From an uncultured Coriobacteriales bacterium (GTDB taxonomy: Bacteria > Actinomycetota > Coriobacteriia > Coriobacteriales > UMGS124): DNA of 28,766 nt. The translations under genes were made by a program, and so were the position numbers. Of the stretch, positions 7,691-14,711 are shown in pieces. The stretch spans positions 1 through 28,766 of the forward strand of contig CAKUAI010000032.1 of assembly GCA_934636245.1 (NCBI GenBank). Reading direction: 5' to 3'. Position 1 is the first letter of the stretch. Each line of letters starts with the position of its first letter. Under the pieces are notes generated by a model. The model made no database searches. It worked only from the letters and a program-made list of their open reading frames with translations, and was not told the DNA's origin.

Positions 7691-8506
7691 ATGATTGATG
7701 TCAATTCGCCCAACCGCTGGTACCTCTATGACGCCCTCATCGAGGGTGTGCCCGAGGACGTGCTGGTGAGGCGTTCGTGCCTGGGCGCCAACTGGTCTTA
7801 TGTCGAGGCGGAGTGCGGCATGGGCGTCGCCATGACGTGCTCGGGCGGTAGCCGCGCCATCGACAAGGCCCCGCTTGTGGGACGGCCCCTGCGCGAGGTT
7901 GCGGCGCTGTCCAAGTCGTGGAACTTCGCCGAGGCAACGCTTGGCGTGGCGGCGCTTAATGCCTGGTACTCGCGCCGCGAGCTTATCGAGCCCCACGGTG
8001 CTGTGTTCGATGACATGGGCGAGCTGCCCGAGGGCGTGGAGCGTCGTGCCGACGCCTTCGCCATGTACGCCGAGGAGATGCCCGGCAAGCGCGTCACCGT
8101 GGTGGGTCACTTCCCCCACGTGGAGCGCATCGCCAAGGCCCGCGGTGGCATCCTCACCGTGCTCGAGCGCAACTGCACCGACGACCTCGACACGCCCGAC
8201 CCTGCCTGCGAGTACATGATTCCCGAGCAGGACTACCTTTTCATGACGGGTGTCACGTTCACGAACAAGACCATGACGCGCCTGCTCGAGCTGGCGCGCA
8301 TGGGCAACAAGCCCCACACGGTGCTCGTCGGCCCCAGCGTGGTGCCTGCGCCCGTCTTCTTCGACCTGGGCGTGGAGTGCCTGGCCGGCAGCGTCGTCGT
8401 CGACCCCGAAGGCGTGCGCGCCCTCGTCGAGCGCGGGTCGGGCCAGCTCTTTGGCACCGCGCTACTCATGTTCGACTGCTTCTCCCCCGCCAGCGCCTGC
8501 AGGTAG
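7691..8506 (+). CDS. DUF364 family putative heavy-metal chelation protein
   Basis: This 271-residue protein matches the DUF364 type with its preceding DUF4213-like domain. The C-terminal half has the Rossmann-like pattern GKRVTVVGHFPHVE near 130-145, then DYLFMTGVTFTNKT, TVLVGPSVVPAPVFFD and a terminal VVVDPEG segment. The family is annotated as putative heavy-metal chelation from structural work; its reaction is not established. The ATG at 7691 follows GGAG (7680-7683) by 7 nt and is preferred over GTG at 7688. It lies 21 bp after the methyltransferase and ends the operon. Company with a MoeA-like protein suggests handling of molybdenum, tungsten or another metal. Confidence 0.8.
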   Translation: MIDVNSPNRWYLYDALIEGVPEDVLVRRSCLGANWSYVEAECGMGVAMTCSGGSRAIDKAPLVGRPLREVAALSKSWNFAEATLGVAALNAWYSRRELIEPHGAVFDDMGELPEGVERRADAFAMYAEEMPGKRVTVVGHFPHVERIAKARGGILTVLERNCTDDLDTPDPACEYMIPEQDYLFMTGVTFTNKTMTRLLELARMGNKPHTVLVGPSVVPAPVFFDLGVECLAGSVVVDPEGVRALVERGSGQLFGTALLMFDCFSPASACR

Positions 8507-8793
8507 GGGAGAGGGACGAGCGGGCGGAGCGGAGTGGGGTGCCCGGCTGAGGGGCGAGCGGAGTGGGGCACGCCCGGCGCTTGGGTGAATGACGAGTGCG
8601 ACGAGAGGGCGCCTGTCTGAAAGGCGAACTAGCTGGATATCTTGCTTGTGAGCGGCTTTAAGATGATGGGCGCGGGGTCATGCGGGTACATTGGCGAATA
8701 CCAAAGGGCCTGATACATAGCAAAGCGCGCCCCACCTCAGTGCGAGATGGGGCGCGCTCGTCGTTTTATGTGCGGCCGATTTGCTTGCTGTGC
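8507..8793. other. intergenic region between convergent units
   Basis: No gene is supported. A stem TCTCCCC (8481-8487) with GGGGAGA (8506-8512) overlaps the DUF364 stop codon. A short GC-rich direct repeat gagcggagtgggg occurs at 8527-8539 and again near 8556-8568, each followed by cccgg. The remainder to 8723 shows nothing I can assign. Confidence 0.5.
8724..8758. terminator. bidirectional Rho-independent terminator
   Basis: AGCGCGCCCCA (8724-8734) pairs perfectly over 11 bp with TGGGGCGCGCT (8748-8758). A further ctc/gag pairing lies inside the loop. On the plus strand TCGTCGTTTTA follows; on the minus strand TTTGC follows. It separates the convergent DUF364 operon and the minus-strand reductase. 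Confidence 0.75.
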
Positions 8794-10731
8794 TTACTTA
8801 AGAGCGTCGGACATGGCGTCCATGAAGGCGGCGCTCGTCATCGTGGCACCGGCAACCACGTCGACGTCGCCCGTGCCGCTGGCCACGGCCATTTCGACGA
8901 GCTTGGGCAACGCCTTGCCGCCGTAATCGGGGGTCTCGGACTGCTTGATGACCTCAACGTCGGTCACCGTCTCGCCGCCGAGGGTCACGCGCAGCACGAG
9001 CTCGTTGCCCATGCCCGCGGTGCTGCGGCCCAGGCGCTGGTTGTCGGCGAGCTCAGCCGTGGTCTCGATCAGCGAGTCGTTCACATCGCCGGGGGCAAGT
9101 TTGATGTCAGCCTGGGCGGCCTGGGGAAGCTCGATGTTGGGCAGCGGGTTCTTGACGGTAGCGGCGTTAGTGCCTGCGATGGAGCCGAAGATGACGCACT
9201 CGGCCAGGTTGCCGCCCGAGTTGTACTGGAAGGCGCAGATGCCGCCCAGCTCGCCGGCGCTGTAGAGGTGCGGGATGGGGTTGCCAAGGGTGTCGAGCAC
9301 CTCGGCGTTGCCGTTGCGGCGCGGGCCGCCCTGGGTGTTCAGGATGGCGGGACGGAACTGGAGGGCATAGAGGGTGTCGCCCTCAAAGGCGCGCATGGAG
9401 TCTGCGGGCCTGTTGTACTTGTAGTCGCGGCCGTTCTCGGCGAAGAAGTTGAAGTCGTCCAGGGTGCGGGCCAGAATCTCGGGCTTGACGCCGGTCTTCT
9501 CGGCCAGCTCCTCGGGCGAGGAGGCGCTCACGATGAGCTCCTCGCGCTCGGGCGTGATGCGGCCGACTTCCTTCCACCAGTCGAGCTCTGCCTGGTCGAA
9601 GATGAGCCAGGGCGACCAGTTGGCAACGGGCATGCGCCACACGCCGTTGGAGTACACGTGGCCGTGACGGTGCACGCAAGTCTCGTCGGAGAAGCGGTCG
9701 CCGTCGTCGCCCACGAGGATGACGCTGCCCTGGCCCCATTCCTCGCTGCCCAGGGAGATGCAGCTCACGGACTTCTTCTCGCTGAAGCTCTGCTCCATCA
9801 CCGCGCGGCCCGTCTCGTCGTTGGCGAGGGCGTTGCCGTTCAGGATGCCGAGCGACTCATAGGCCTCCATGTGCCACTGAGCTGCGCCGACCTCGATGCC
9901 CATGCGCACGCCGTCGCCGTTGTTGTACATGCAGCCGATGGGCATGGCGCGAGCGATGCCCAGGTAGTCCTGAAGCATCTCGGTGTTGTTCTCAAAGCCG
10001 CCGCAGGCAAGCACGACGCCGTTGTTGGCGCGCACGTAGAACGGCTGGCCGTCGCGCTCGAGCTCCACGCCGACGATCGTCTTGGTCTGCGGGTCCTGAA
10101 CGAGGTGCTGGGCGGCAGAGGAGCACCACACGTCGATGCTGTCGGCGCGCTCGATGACGTTCTTGCGGACGAGCTTGTACAGGGCGGAGTCATAGTTGCC
10201 CTGGTGCACGAACACCTCGTACACCGCGTCGCCGCCCTCATACTCGGGGTACTCGGGGGTGATGACGGTGCCGTTGGGCCAGCAGAACAGGTCCTCCTTG
10301 GGAACGCCCAGGTACTCCATGTAGGACTCCATGTTGCACAGGGCGTCGGTGTAGGTGCGCAGGGTCTCCTCGTCGCTGTTGAAGTGCCAGAAGAGGCCGT
10401 CCTTGTAGTACTTGAACATCTTGTCGGGGTCGTTGCCTGCGACCATCATCTGACAGGCAACGCGGCTGTTGCCGCCCTCCTCGCCCTCGGGGGCGCAGTC
10501 GCAGAGCAGGACGCGTGCGCCGTTGTCGGCCGCGTAGATGGCGGCGGTGCCACCGGCGGTGCCGTAGCCGACGACAACGACGTCGTACTCAGCGTTCCAG
10601 GCGATGGTGTCGGCGAAGGTGATGTCGGCAGTCTGGGCGAGGGCGGCGGTTACGCTGCCGGCTGCCAGGGTGCTGACTGCCGCGGTGGCGGCGCCTGCGA
10701 CGAGAGAGCGACGCGTGAGAGTGGAGCTCAT
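8794..10731 (-). CDS. Tat-exported FAD-binding reductase with C-terminal FMN-binding domain
   Basis: This 645-residue protein is of the fumarate reductase/flavocytochrome c flavoprotein type. It has a twin-arginine signal (TRRSLVAGA, RR at 7-8, then an Ala-rich segment to about 32), an FAD-binding GYGTAGG near 55-61 and a long central reductase domain. The C-terminal FMN-binding domain carries DVVAGATMTS near 624-633, close to the D-x-x-s/t-G-A-T flavinylation motif used by ApbE. It probably acts outside the membrane, passing electrons from FMN to FAD and then to an unknown organic acceptor. AAAGGAT lies 9 nt before the start. The divergent LuxR gene at 10964 is its likely regulator. Confidence 0.88.
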   Translation of the reverse strand: MSSTLTRRSLVAGAATAAVSTLAAGSVTAALAQTADITFADTIAWNAEYDVVVVGYGTAGGTAAIYAADNGARVLLCDCAPEGEEGGNSRVACQMMVAGNDPDKMFKYYKDGLFWHFNSDEETLRTYTDALCNMESYMEYLGVPKEDLFCWPNGTVITPEYPEYEGGDAVYEVFVHQGNYDSALYKLVRKNVIERADSIDVWCSSAAQHLVQDPQTKTIVGVELERDGQPFYVRANNGVVLACGGFENNTEMLQDYLGIARAMPIGCMYNNGDGVRMGIEVGAAQWHMEAYESLGILNGNALANDETGRAVMEQSFSEKKSVSCISLGSEEWGQGSVILVGDDGDRFSDETCVHRHGHVYSNGVWRMPVANWSPWLIFDQAELDWWKEVGRITPEREELIVSASSPEELAEKTGVKPEILARTLDDFNFFAENGRDYKYNRPADSMRAFEGDTLYALQFRPAILNTQGGPRRNGNAEVLDTLGNPIPHLYSAGELGGICAFQYNSGGNLAECVIFGSIAGTNAATVKNPLPNIELPQAAQADIKLAPGDVNDSLIETTAELADNQRLGRSTAGMGNELVLRVTLGGETVTDVEVIKQSETPDYGGKALPKLVEMAVASGTGDVDVVAGATMTSAAFMDAMSDALK

Positions 10732-10963
10732 GGGTGTAGATCCTTTCTCATAGGGGAGGGCCGCCGGTGTTGCGCCGCGGCCCCAAGACGACGCTCAAGG
10801 TATGTCCCGGCTGCCCGGAGCACATCGGGGAAAGAGTTTAAAAAGCAAACGAGTTTGCGATAAACTTATGGTTTATAGACAATAAAATAGGCAATGAGCT
10901 GGTCTTTTGATTGCGTGATTCAATAAAGGGCGGAAGAAAGAACTTTTTAAGGGGAGCTATTCG
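10732..10963. promoter_or_regulatory. divergent control region with two adjacent inverted repeats
   Basis: The 232-bp gap between the reductase and the luxR-type gene has an AT-rich middle. It contains GCAAAC-GA-GTTTGC (10845-10858) and, directly after one base, ATAAAC-TTATG-GTTTAT (10860-10876). Both dyads share AAAC/GTTT arms, suggesting a repeated binding site, plausibly for the adjacent LuxR protein. No -35/-10 pair was convincing. The ribosome site AAGGGGAG (10949-10956) serves the LuxR gene. Confidence 0.5.
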
Positions 10964-12319
10964 ATGGATGGGTGGCTTGTACTGGGAGCAGCGGTCTACT
11001 GGGCGTCGGTAGGCTTTCGATATCTTGGCTTCTTTTCCGAGAGCGTCGCACCGCTGGACCCTTGGACGTCAATGGGGAAATATGCGGTGCTCGTCGTCGT
11101 TATCGCGTTGGCGTATCTCGCCATGCGTGCCGTGGGGGTGCTGCGCGCCCGGAGGTTCTTTTCTTCGGTGGCCTTGGTCGTCTCTGTCGCCCTGGGTGTC
11201 ATGACTTTGATGGGCGGCGTCTGCCCGTCTCCTGTTCTCGTGCCGTTGGACTTTTTGGTCATCGGTTCGTCCATGGTCCTGTGGGGGCTGGCGTTCGCCT
11301 CGTTTGACAAGCGGCGCGCGGCCCAAAACGTCATTGTTGCCGCTTTGTTGGCGGTCTTGGTCATGGTCGTCGGATTCGGCCTGTCGCCTTGGGTGCCGCT
11401 CGACTTGCTGTCGTACGCCTATTTTGCACTGTCGGCTGCTGTCTTGCTTTTTGGACCTATCCCCTGTGCGAGCCACGCTCGTACGCTGGTGGCAAACCAA
11501 AGGCCCCATCAGGCGTTCTCCGTTGTCGAGCGTTTGGTTTTTGGTCTTGCGCTGGGCTTTTGTTCCGAAGCCAGTCAGTTTGTTGGTCCTTTTGGCCCTG
11601 CGGAGCCGCTTGTCTTGTTTGCGGTTGTGTGCCTGGTGGCCTCGGTGGCGCTGGCGTTGCGGGCCAGTGACTACCTGCAGGCGTTTTTGCCCGTCCTGCT
11701 CCTGGTGGCCGTGGGGGCGCTGTTCCTTCCGTTCTTCGAGGGAGGCGTTGCGAGCGCGACGTGGGCGGCGCCGTGCGTCATATGGATGGCCTGGTCGTCT
11801 TTTTCGGCGGTGCAGCTGTCCGATTTGAAGGAACGCTACGGCATGAGCGAGCTCGACGTGTGCCTCGCCGACAAGCTGCTGCTTACCCTGGGCTTTTTTG
11901 CGGGCGGCGCCCTGTGGGCTCTGGGTGCGCCGACCCTGGGAGATGCGATTGCGGGCCATCCGATGCAGCTGGGCGTTTTCGCGGTGGTGCTGACGCTGGT
12001 GCTGAGCTCCGCGTATGCCATGGCTCGGCTGGTGGGCGAGCGCAGCGAGGATGCCGTGCGCGACGAGCTGGCACGCACGCGGGAGGAGCGCTTGGAGGAG
12101 GCTTACAAGCGGCTCTCCCAGGAGGTTGGCTTGTCGAAGCGCGAATGCGAGGTCATGAAGATGCTCGCAAAGGGTTACACGAGCGTATACATATGCGAGG
12201 AGCTGGGATTTTCTGCAGGCACCGCCAAGGCCCACACGGCCCACATCTACCAGAAGCTGGGGATTCACCGCAAAGACGAACTGTTGGAGCTTGTTGAGAA
12301 GCGCGTAAGCGAGGTGTAG
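10964..12319 (+). CDS. membrane-bound LuxR-family transcriptional regulator (about 12 TM)
   Basis: This 451-residue protein has about 12 hydrophobic segments across residues 1-360, a short charged linker (about 365-390) and a C-terminal LuxR/GerE helix-turn-helix. The HTH includes LSKRECEVMKMLAKGY, ICEELGFSAGTAKAH and HIYQKLGIHRKDEL. It should sense a membrane or external signal through its membrane part and bind DNA with the HTH. There is no kinase or receiver domain, so it appears to be one-component. This architecture is abundant in Coriobacteriia next to flavoprotein reductases (general knowledge), and here it is divergent from such a gene. AAGGGGAG lies 7 nt before the ATG. Confidence 0.88.
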   Translation: MDGWLVLGAAVYWASVGFRYLGFFSESVAPLDPWTSMGKYAVLVVVIALAYLAMRAVGVLRARRFFSSVALVVSVALGVMTLMGGVCPSPVLVPLDFLVIGSSMVLWGLAFASFDKRRAAQNVIVAALLAVLVMVVGFGLSPWVPLDLLSYAYFALSAAVLLFGPIPCASHARTLVANQRPHQAFSVVERLVFGLALGFCSEASQFVGPFGPAEPLVLFAVVCLVASVALALRASDYLQAFLPVLLLVAVGALFLPFFEGGVASATWAAPCVIWMAWSSFSAVQLSDLKERYGMSELDVCLADKLLLTLGFFAGGALWALGAPTLGDAIAGHPMQLGVFAVVLTLVLSSAYAMARLVGERSEDAVRDELARTREERLEEAYKRLSQEVGLSKRECEVMKMLAKGYTSVYICEELGFSAGTAKAHTAHIYQKLGIHRKDELLELVEKRVSEV

Positions 12320-12369
12320 GGCCGCTTGGATTTGCTTGGTGCTGTGATGGGCGAGCGCTCGCCGGCTAC
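12320..12369. other. short spacer after luxR-type gene
   Basis: Nothing assignable was seen. The reading frame of the following fragment remains open through this spacer, with no ribosome site. Confidence 0.4.
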
Positions 12370-12564
12370 ATGACGCCTGTTGCCAGGCAGTTTGAGGGCA
12401 AGGTAGCCGAGACGGTCATCTTCGACAAGGGCACGCCCGTTACGAGCCTCGCCGGAACCGTGTGGTGCCAGGACGCCAAGGACGAAATCTTCCGCACCAT
12501 CGCCCTGGGCGGCGGCATGATGGCCTGCCGACCCCTGCGCCAGAACGTCTGCGTGCGCGTGTAG
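12370..12564 (+). pseudogene. probable C-terminal gene fragment, unknown family
   Basis: A 64-residue frame (starting MTPVARQFEGK, ending NVCVRV) has the strong G/C third-position preference of real genes here, unlike the surrounding spacer. It contains ETVIFDKGTPVTSLAG and IALGGGMMACRPL, which read as folded protein, but I do not recognise the family. No ribosome site precedes the ATG, and the frame is open upstream without a good start. A 3' remnant of a deleted gene is more likely than a functional small protein. A good terminator follows at 12614-12656, consistent with a once-active gene. Confidence 0.4.
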
Positions 12565-12613
12565 GGGTGAGTGGAAGGGCGGGTACAAAGGCAGGTTGAT
12601 TGATTGATATTCG

Positions 12614-12660
12614 AGCCTTCGGGCCAAGCCGTACCGCATGGCTCGATCCGAAGGCTTTTC
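12614..12660 (+). terminator. Rho-independent terminator
   Basis: AGCCTTCGG (12614-12622) pairs perfectly with CCGAAGGCT (12648-12656), followed by TTTCTTTT on the plus strand. An internal AGCC/GGCT pairing shortens the loop. It would end transcription of the fragment before it or of the luxR-type gene. Confidence 0.75.
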
Positions 12661-12699
12661 TTTTGCTGACTGACCTGTGCCGAAGTGGGGTCCTTCCCT

Positions 12700-12756
12700 G
12701 CCTGAAGCCCGAACCCCAACGGCTCCCATCGCGAACGGCTCGCTCGGGCTTGGTTT
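12700..12756 (-). pseudogene. relic of a DUF4143-type ATPase C-terminus
   Basis: Read on the minus strand this encodes PSEPFAMGAVGVRAS. It matches the end of the intact ATPase at 16159-17514, which finishes DDPNESFVMETIRV and stop. The DNA beyond the ends is also similar (ccttccctgcctgaag here and ccttccttgcctggtcgaag near 16139). The stop codon has been lost. The similarity breaks off exactly where the 80-bp element begins at 12757. The match is short, so this rests on combined protein and flank similarity. Confidence 0.5.
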
Positions 12757-12836
12757 GCGAGCAATAGGTTGAGATATCTAACGTTTTTTAAGGGTAACGG
12801 CCGCCGAACCGTTAGATTTTTCAACCTGTGGCTCGC
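12757..12836. repeat. 80-bp palindromic element, copy 1
   Basis: The first of three same-length copies. The terminal arms, GCGAGCAATAGGTTGA (12757-12772) and TCAACCTGTGGCTCGC (12821-12836), pair over 16 positions with one mismatch and one G-T pair. An inner stem TCTAACG (12777-12783) pairs with CGTTAGA (12810-12816). An alternative stem AACGG (12796-12800) with CCGTT (12809-12813), followed by agaTTTTT, resembles a small terminator and excludes the first pairing. It lies upstream of the first ATPase gene. Confidence 0.85.
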
Positions 12837-12984
12837 GCGTCCGGAGCTAGGCTTGCGTTTTGGGGCCATTGCGTGATTGGTGTTGGCTACAAACATAGGC
12901 ATGGGTGCAAGACGCCGGTCTCGAGACGACTTTCATGTGCTGAACTTAACGTCTCTCAAATAGTTTAAGAGATAATCGTCGAAA
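12837..12984. other. upstream region of the first ATPase
   Basis: No gene is supported. CTCTCAAA at 12953-12960 is inversely repeated as TTTGAGAG at 12997-13004, and composition turns markedly AT-rich from about 12950. Confidence 0.4.
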
Positions 12985-13038
12985 CTTCTAAAAAATTTTG
13001 AGAGGTTATATACTATAGCTATCAAAATATTTTAGAAG
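12985..13038 (+). promoter_or_regulatory. 17-bp inverted repeat flanking a -10 box, ATPase promoter
   Basis: CTTCTAAAAAATTTTGA (12985-13001) is repeated in inverse orientation as TCAAAATATTTTAGAAG (13022-13038), matching at 16 of 17 positions. The 20-bp spacer contains TATACT (13009-13014), a good -10 candidate; the -35 is weak. The right arm ends 3 bp before the ribosome site GGAGG (13042-13046). The dyad could be an operator or an mRNA hairpin controlling translation. The segment is much more AT-rich than its surroundings. Confidence 0.6.
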
Positions 13039-13053
13039 GATGGAGGACATCCA

Positions 13054-14406
13054 ATGATGACGGCTGACTACTCCTCGCTTGTGAGGGGCCGGATCGAAGA
13101 GGAAATCGTTCGGCCGATTTCGCGCGACGAAATTATCCGCAACCTTCCGGCTCCTGCGCGCTTCAACCTCGTGCACATCATCACGGGCATGCGCCGTTGC
13201 GGGAAGACCTTCTATCTCTTCCAGCTTATGGCAAGCCTTCTCGACCAGGGCGTGCCCCGGCCGCGGATGTTCTACTTCGACTTCTCCGACGTGCGCCTTA
13301 GGCCCATGGACCCCGATGTCATGGACCGCGTGGTAAACGAGTATTGGCGCCAGGTTCCCGAGGCGCGTGAGCAGGGATGCTACCTCTTCCTCGACGAGGT
13401 TCAGGAGACAGACGACTGGCAGGGTTTCTGCCAGCGTGTCGCCGAGCAGGAGAACGTGACCGTCGTCATCACAGGCTCGTCTTCGAAGGTATCCTCCGAG
13501 GGCATCGCGACAAGCTTCCGGGGACGATCCCACGTCCACGAGATGTGGCCGCTGTCTTTTTCCGAGTACTGCCGCTTCCATGGCATCCCGCTGCCCGAGC
13601 CGGGGCAGGACGCCTTCTCCCCCCAGATGACCACTCGCTACGAGTCTGCGTTCGATGACTACCTGGTGTGGGGAGGATTCCCCGGGATTCAGCGTCAGGT
13701 CCCCGGGGATAGGGTCGAGCTGCTGCAGGGGTACGTCCGAGACGTCATCGCCCGAGACGTTGCCGAGCGTTCGGGTCGCGAGGACATCTCCCTGGCAATG
13801 CAGCTGGCGTTGTTCGCGGTTCGCAACACTGGCTGCGAGCTCTCGGCCAACGAGCTTGTGGGCAAGCTGACCGACGCGGGCTACAAGGCGTATTGGGACA
13901 AGGTGAACCGCCTGCTCGAGCTGCTGAGGGAGGCGTATCTCATCCACTTCCTTCCCGAGTACTCTACGGCGCTCAAGCCAGGGACCTCTTGCGTGCCCAA
14001 GGTTTATGCTGAGGACCCCGGGATCGCCTATGCGGTGTCGCGCGCCAACCAGCAGGACATCGGAAAGCGTCTGGAGACTGCCATCTACGTCGAGTTGCGC
14101 CGTCGCAACGCGGGCCGTCGCACGGAGACGATAACGTCCCTCACGGTGCCGTCGGCCAAACGGGAAAAGGTCGACTTCCTTGTGGGGGACGCGCTCGGCA
14201 TGGAGCCGTACGACCTGTACCAGGTCACTGTCGACATGACGTTGGAGAAGACGCGAAAGCGCGAGGTCTCTTCTCTGGAGGCCGGCATGCGCCTGGCCCA
14301 CCTCGAGAGGGGAACCGTCATCACCCTGCGCGAGCAAGGCGAGATTTCGAGCGAAGCTGGCCAGATTGCCATCGTGCCTGCGTGGAAGTGGGCGCTGCGG
14401 TTATGA
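13054..14406 (+). CDS. AAA-type ATPase with C-terminal DUF4143 domain (ATPase 1)
   Basis: This 450-residue protein has an N-terminal P-loop ATPase domain with Walker A GMRRCGKT at 45-52, Walker B YLFLDEVQ at 110-117 and a sensor-like VVITGSSS at 137-144. The C-terminal DUF4143 region includes YLVWGGFPGIQ near 205. Its nuclease-like motif reads KVDFLV then LYQVTVD, lacking the E-x-K seen in the second ATPase. The molecular role of such proteins is not settled; they are common, often mobile, and described as ATP-binding proteins. The start follows GGAGG by 7 nt. The stop codon overlaps the toxin relic that follows. Confidence 0.88.
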   Translation: MMTADYSSLVRGRIEEEIVRPISRDEIIRNLPAPARFNLVHIITGMRRCGKTFYLFQLMASLLDQGVPRPRMFYFDFSDVRLRPMDPDVMDRVVNEYWRQVPEAREQGCYLFLDEVQETDDWQGFCQRVAEQENVTVVITGSSSKVSSEGIATSFRGRSHVHEMWPLSFSEYCRFHGIPLPEPGQDAFSPQMTTRYESAFDDYLVWGGFPGIQRQVPGDRVELLQGYVRDVIARDVAERSGREDISLAMQLALFAVRNTGCELSANELVGKLTDAGYKAYWDKVNRLLELLREAYLIHFLPEYSTALKPGTSCVPKVYAEDPGIAYAVSRANQQDIGKRLETAIYVELRRRNAGRRTETITSLTVPSAKREKVDFLVGDALGMEPYDLYQVTVDMTLEKTRKREVSSLEAGMRLAHLERGTVITLREQGEISSEAGQIAIVPAWKWALRL

Positions 14407-14575
14407 GGCGGCGCGCCCGCCGATGGAATGCCGCTACATCACGTTTCCCGGGACTCCCTTCACGCTGTATTACGCAATGGGCGAGCGAGCTAAGGCCGTG
14501 AGCAAGTTTTCGATAGAGCACCAGCGGATGGACCAAAGTCGCTGTTTCCCAGCTGCTGGGCATGGTGTGCGATGA
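14402..14575 (+). pseudogene. truncated RelE/ParE-type toxin gene, 3' half only
   Basis: The frame encodes YEAARPPMECRYITFPGTPF and onward, closely matching residues 51 to the C-terminus of the intact toxin at 21366-21671. About 32 consecutive bases are identical around ttcccgggactcccttc. The toxin's first 50 codons and any antitoxin are absent. The homologous DNA continues past the gene end to about 14665 (caacaaaagg-aggcc shared with 21742 onward). The join falls at the ATPase stop codon, so a deletion or recombination fused the two. It has no start and is not expected to make a working toxin. Confidence 0.8.
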
Positions 14576-14711
14576 CTTTGCGGCGCGCCCGGCATTGCTG
14601 ACGAGCCGCTTACATCATGGTCTCCCGCAACAAAAGGCAGGCCACAAAACGGGCCCTGTTGCCTCGGTGTAGAATTGAGGCGTCCGTAGCGGCATCCTCG
14701 AGAGGTAATCC
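14576..14711. other. duplicated downstream flank and spacer
   Basis: The first part repeats the flank found downstream of the intact toxin (near 21672-21775), including caacaaaaggcaggcc. The rest leads to the ribosome site GAGAGG of the HipA-like gene. No other feature was seen. Confidence 0.5.

Noticed and set aside
5285..8317. Very long open frame on the minus strand opposite the MoeA-like operon
   Set aside because: It is antisense to three genes with recognisable motifs and ribosome sites; in a GC-rich genome such shadow frames are common, and its peptide has no recognisable domain.
8680..10863. Long plus-strand frame opposite the first reductase
   Set aside because: It runs across the terminator and is antisense to a clear Tat flavoprotein; the Val/Gly/His-rich peptide is typical shadow translation.
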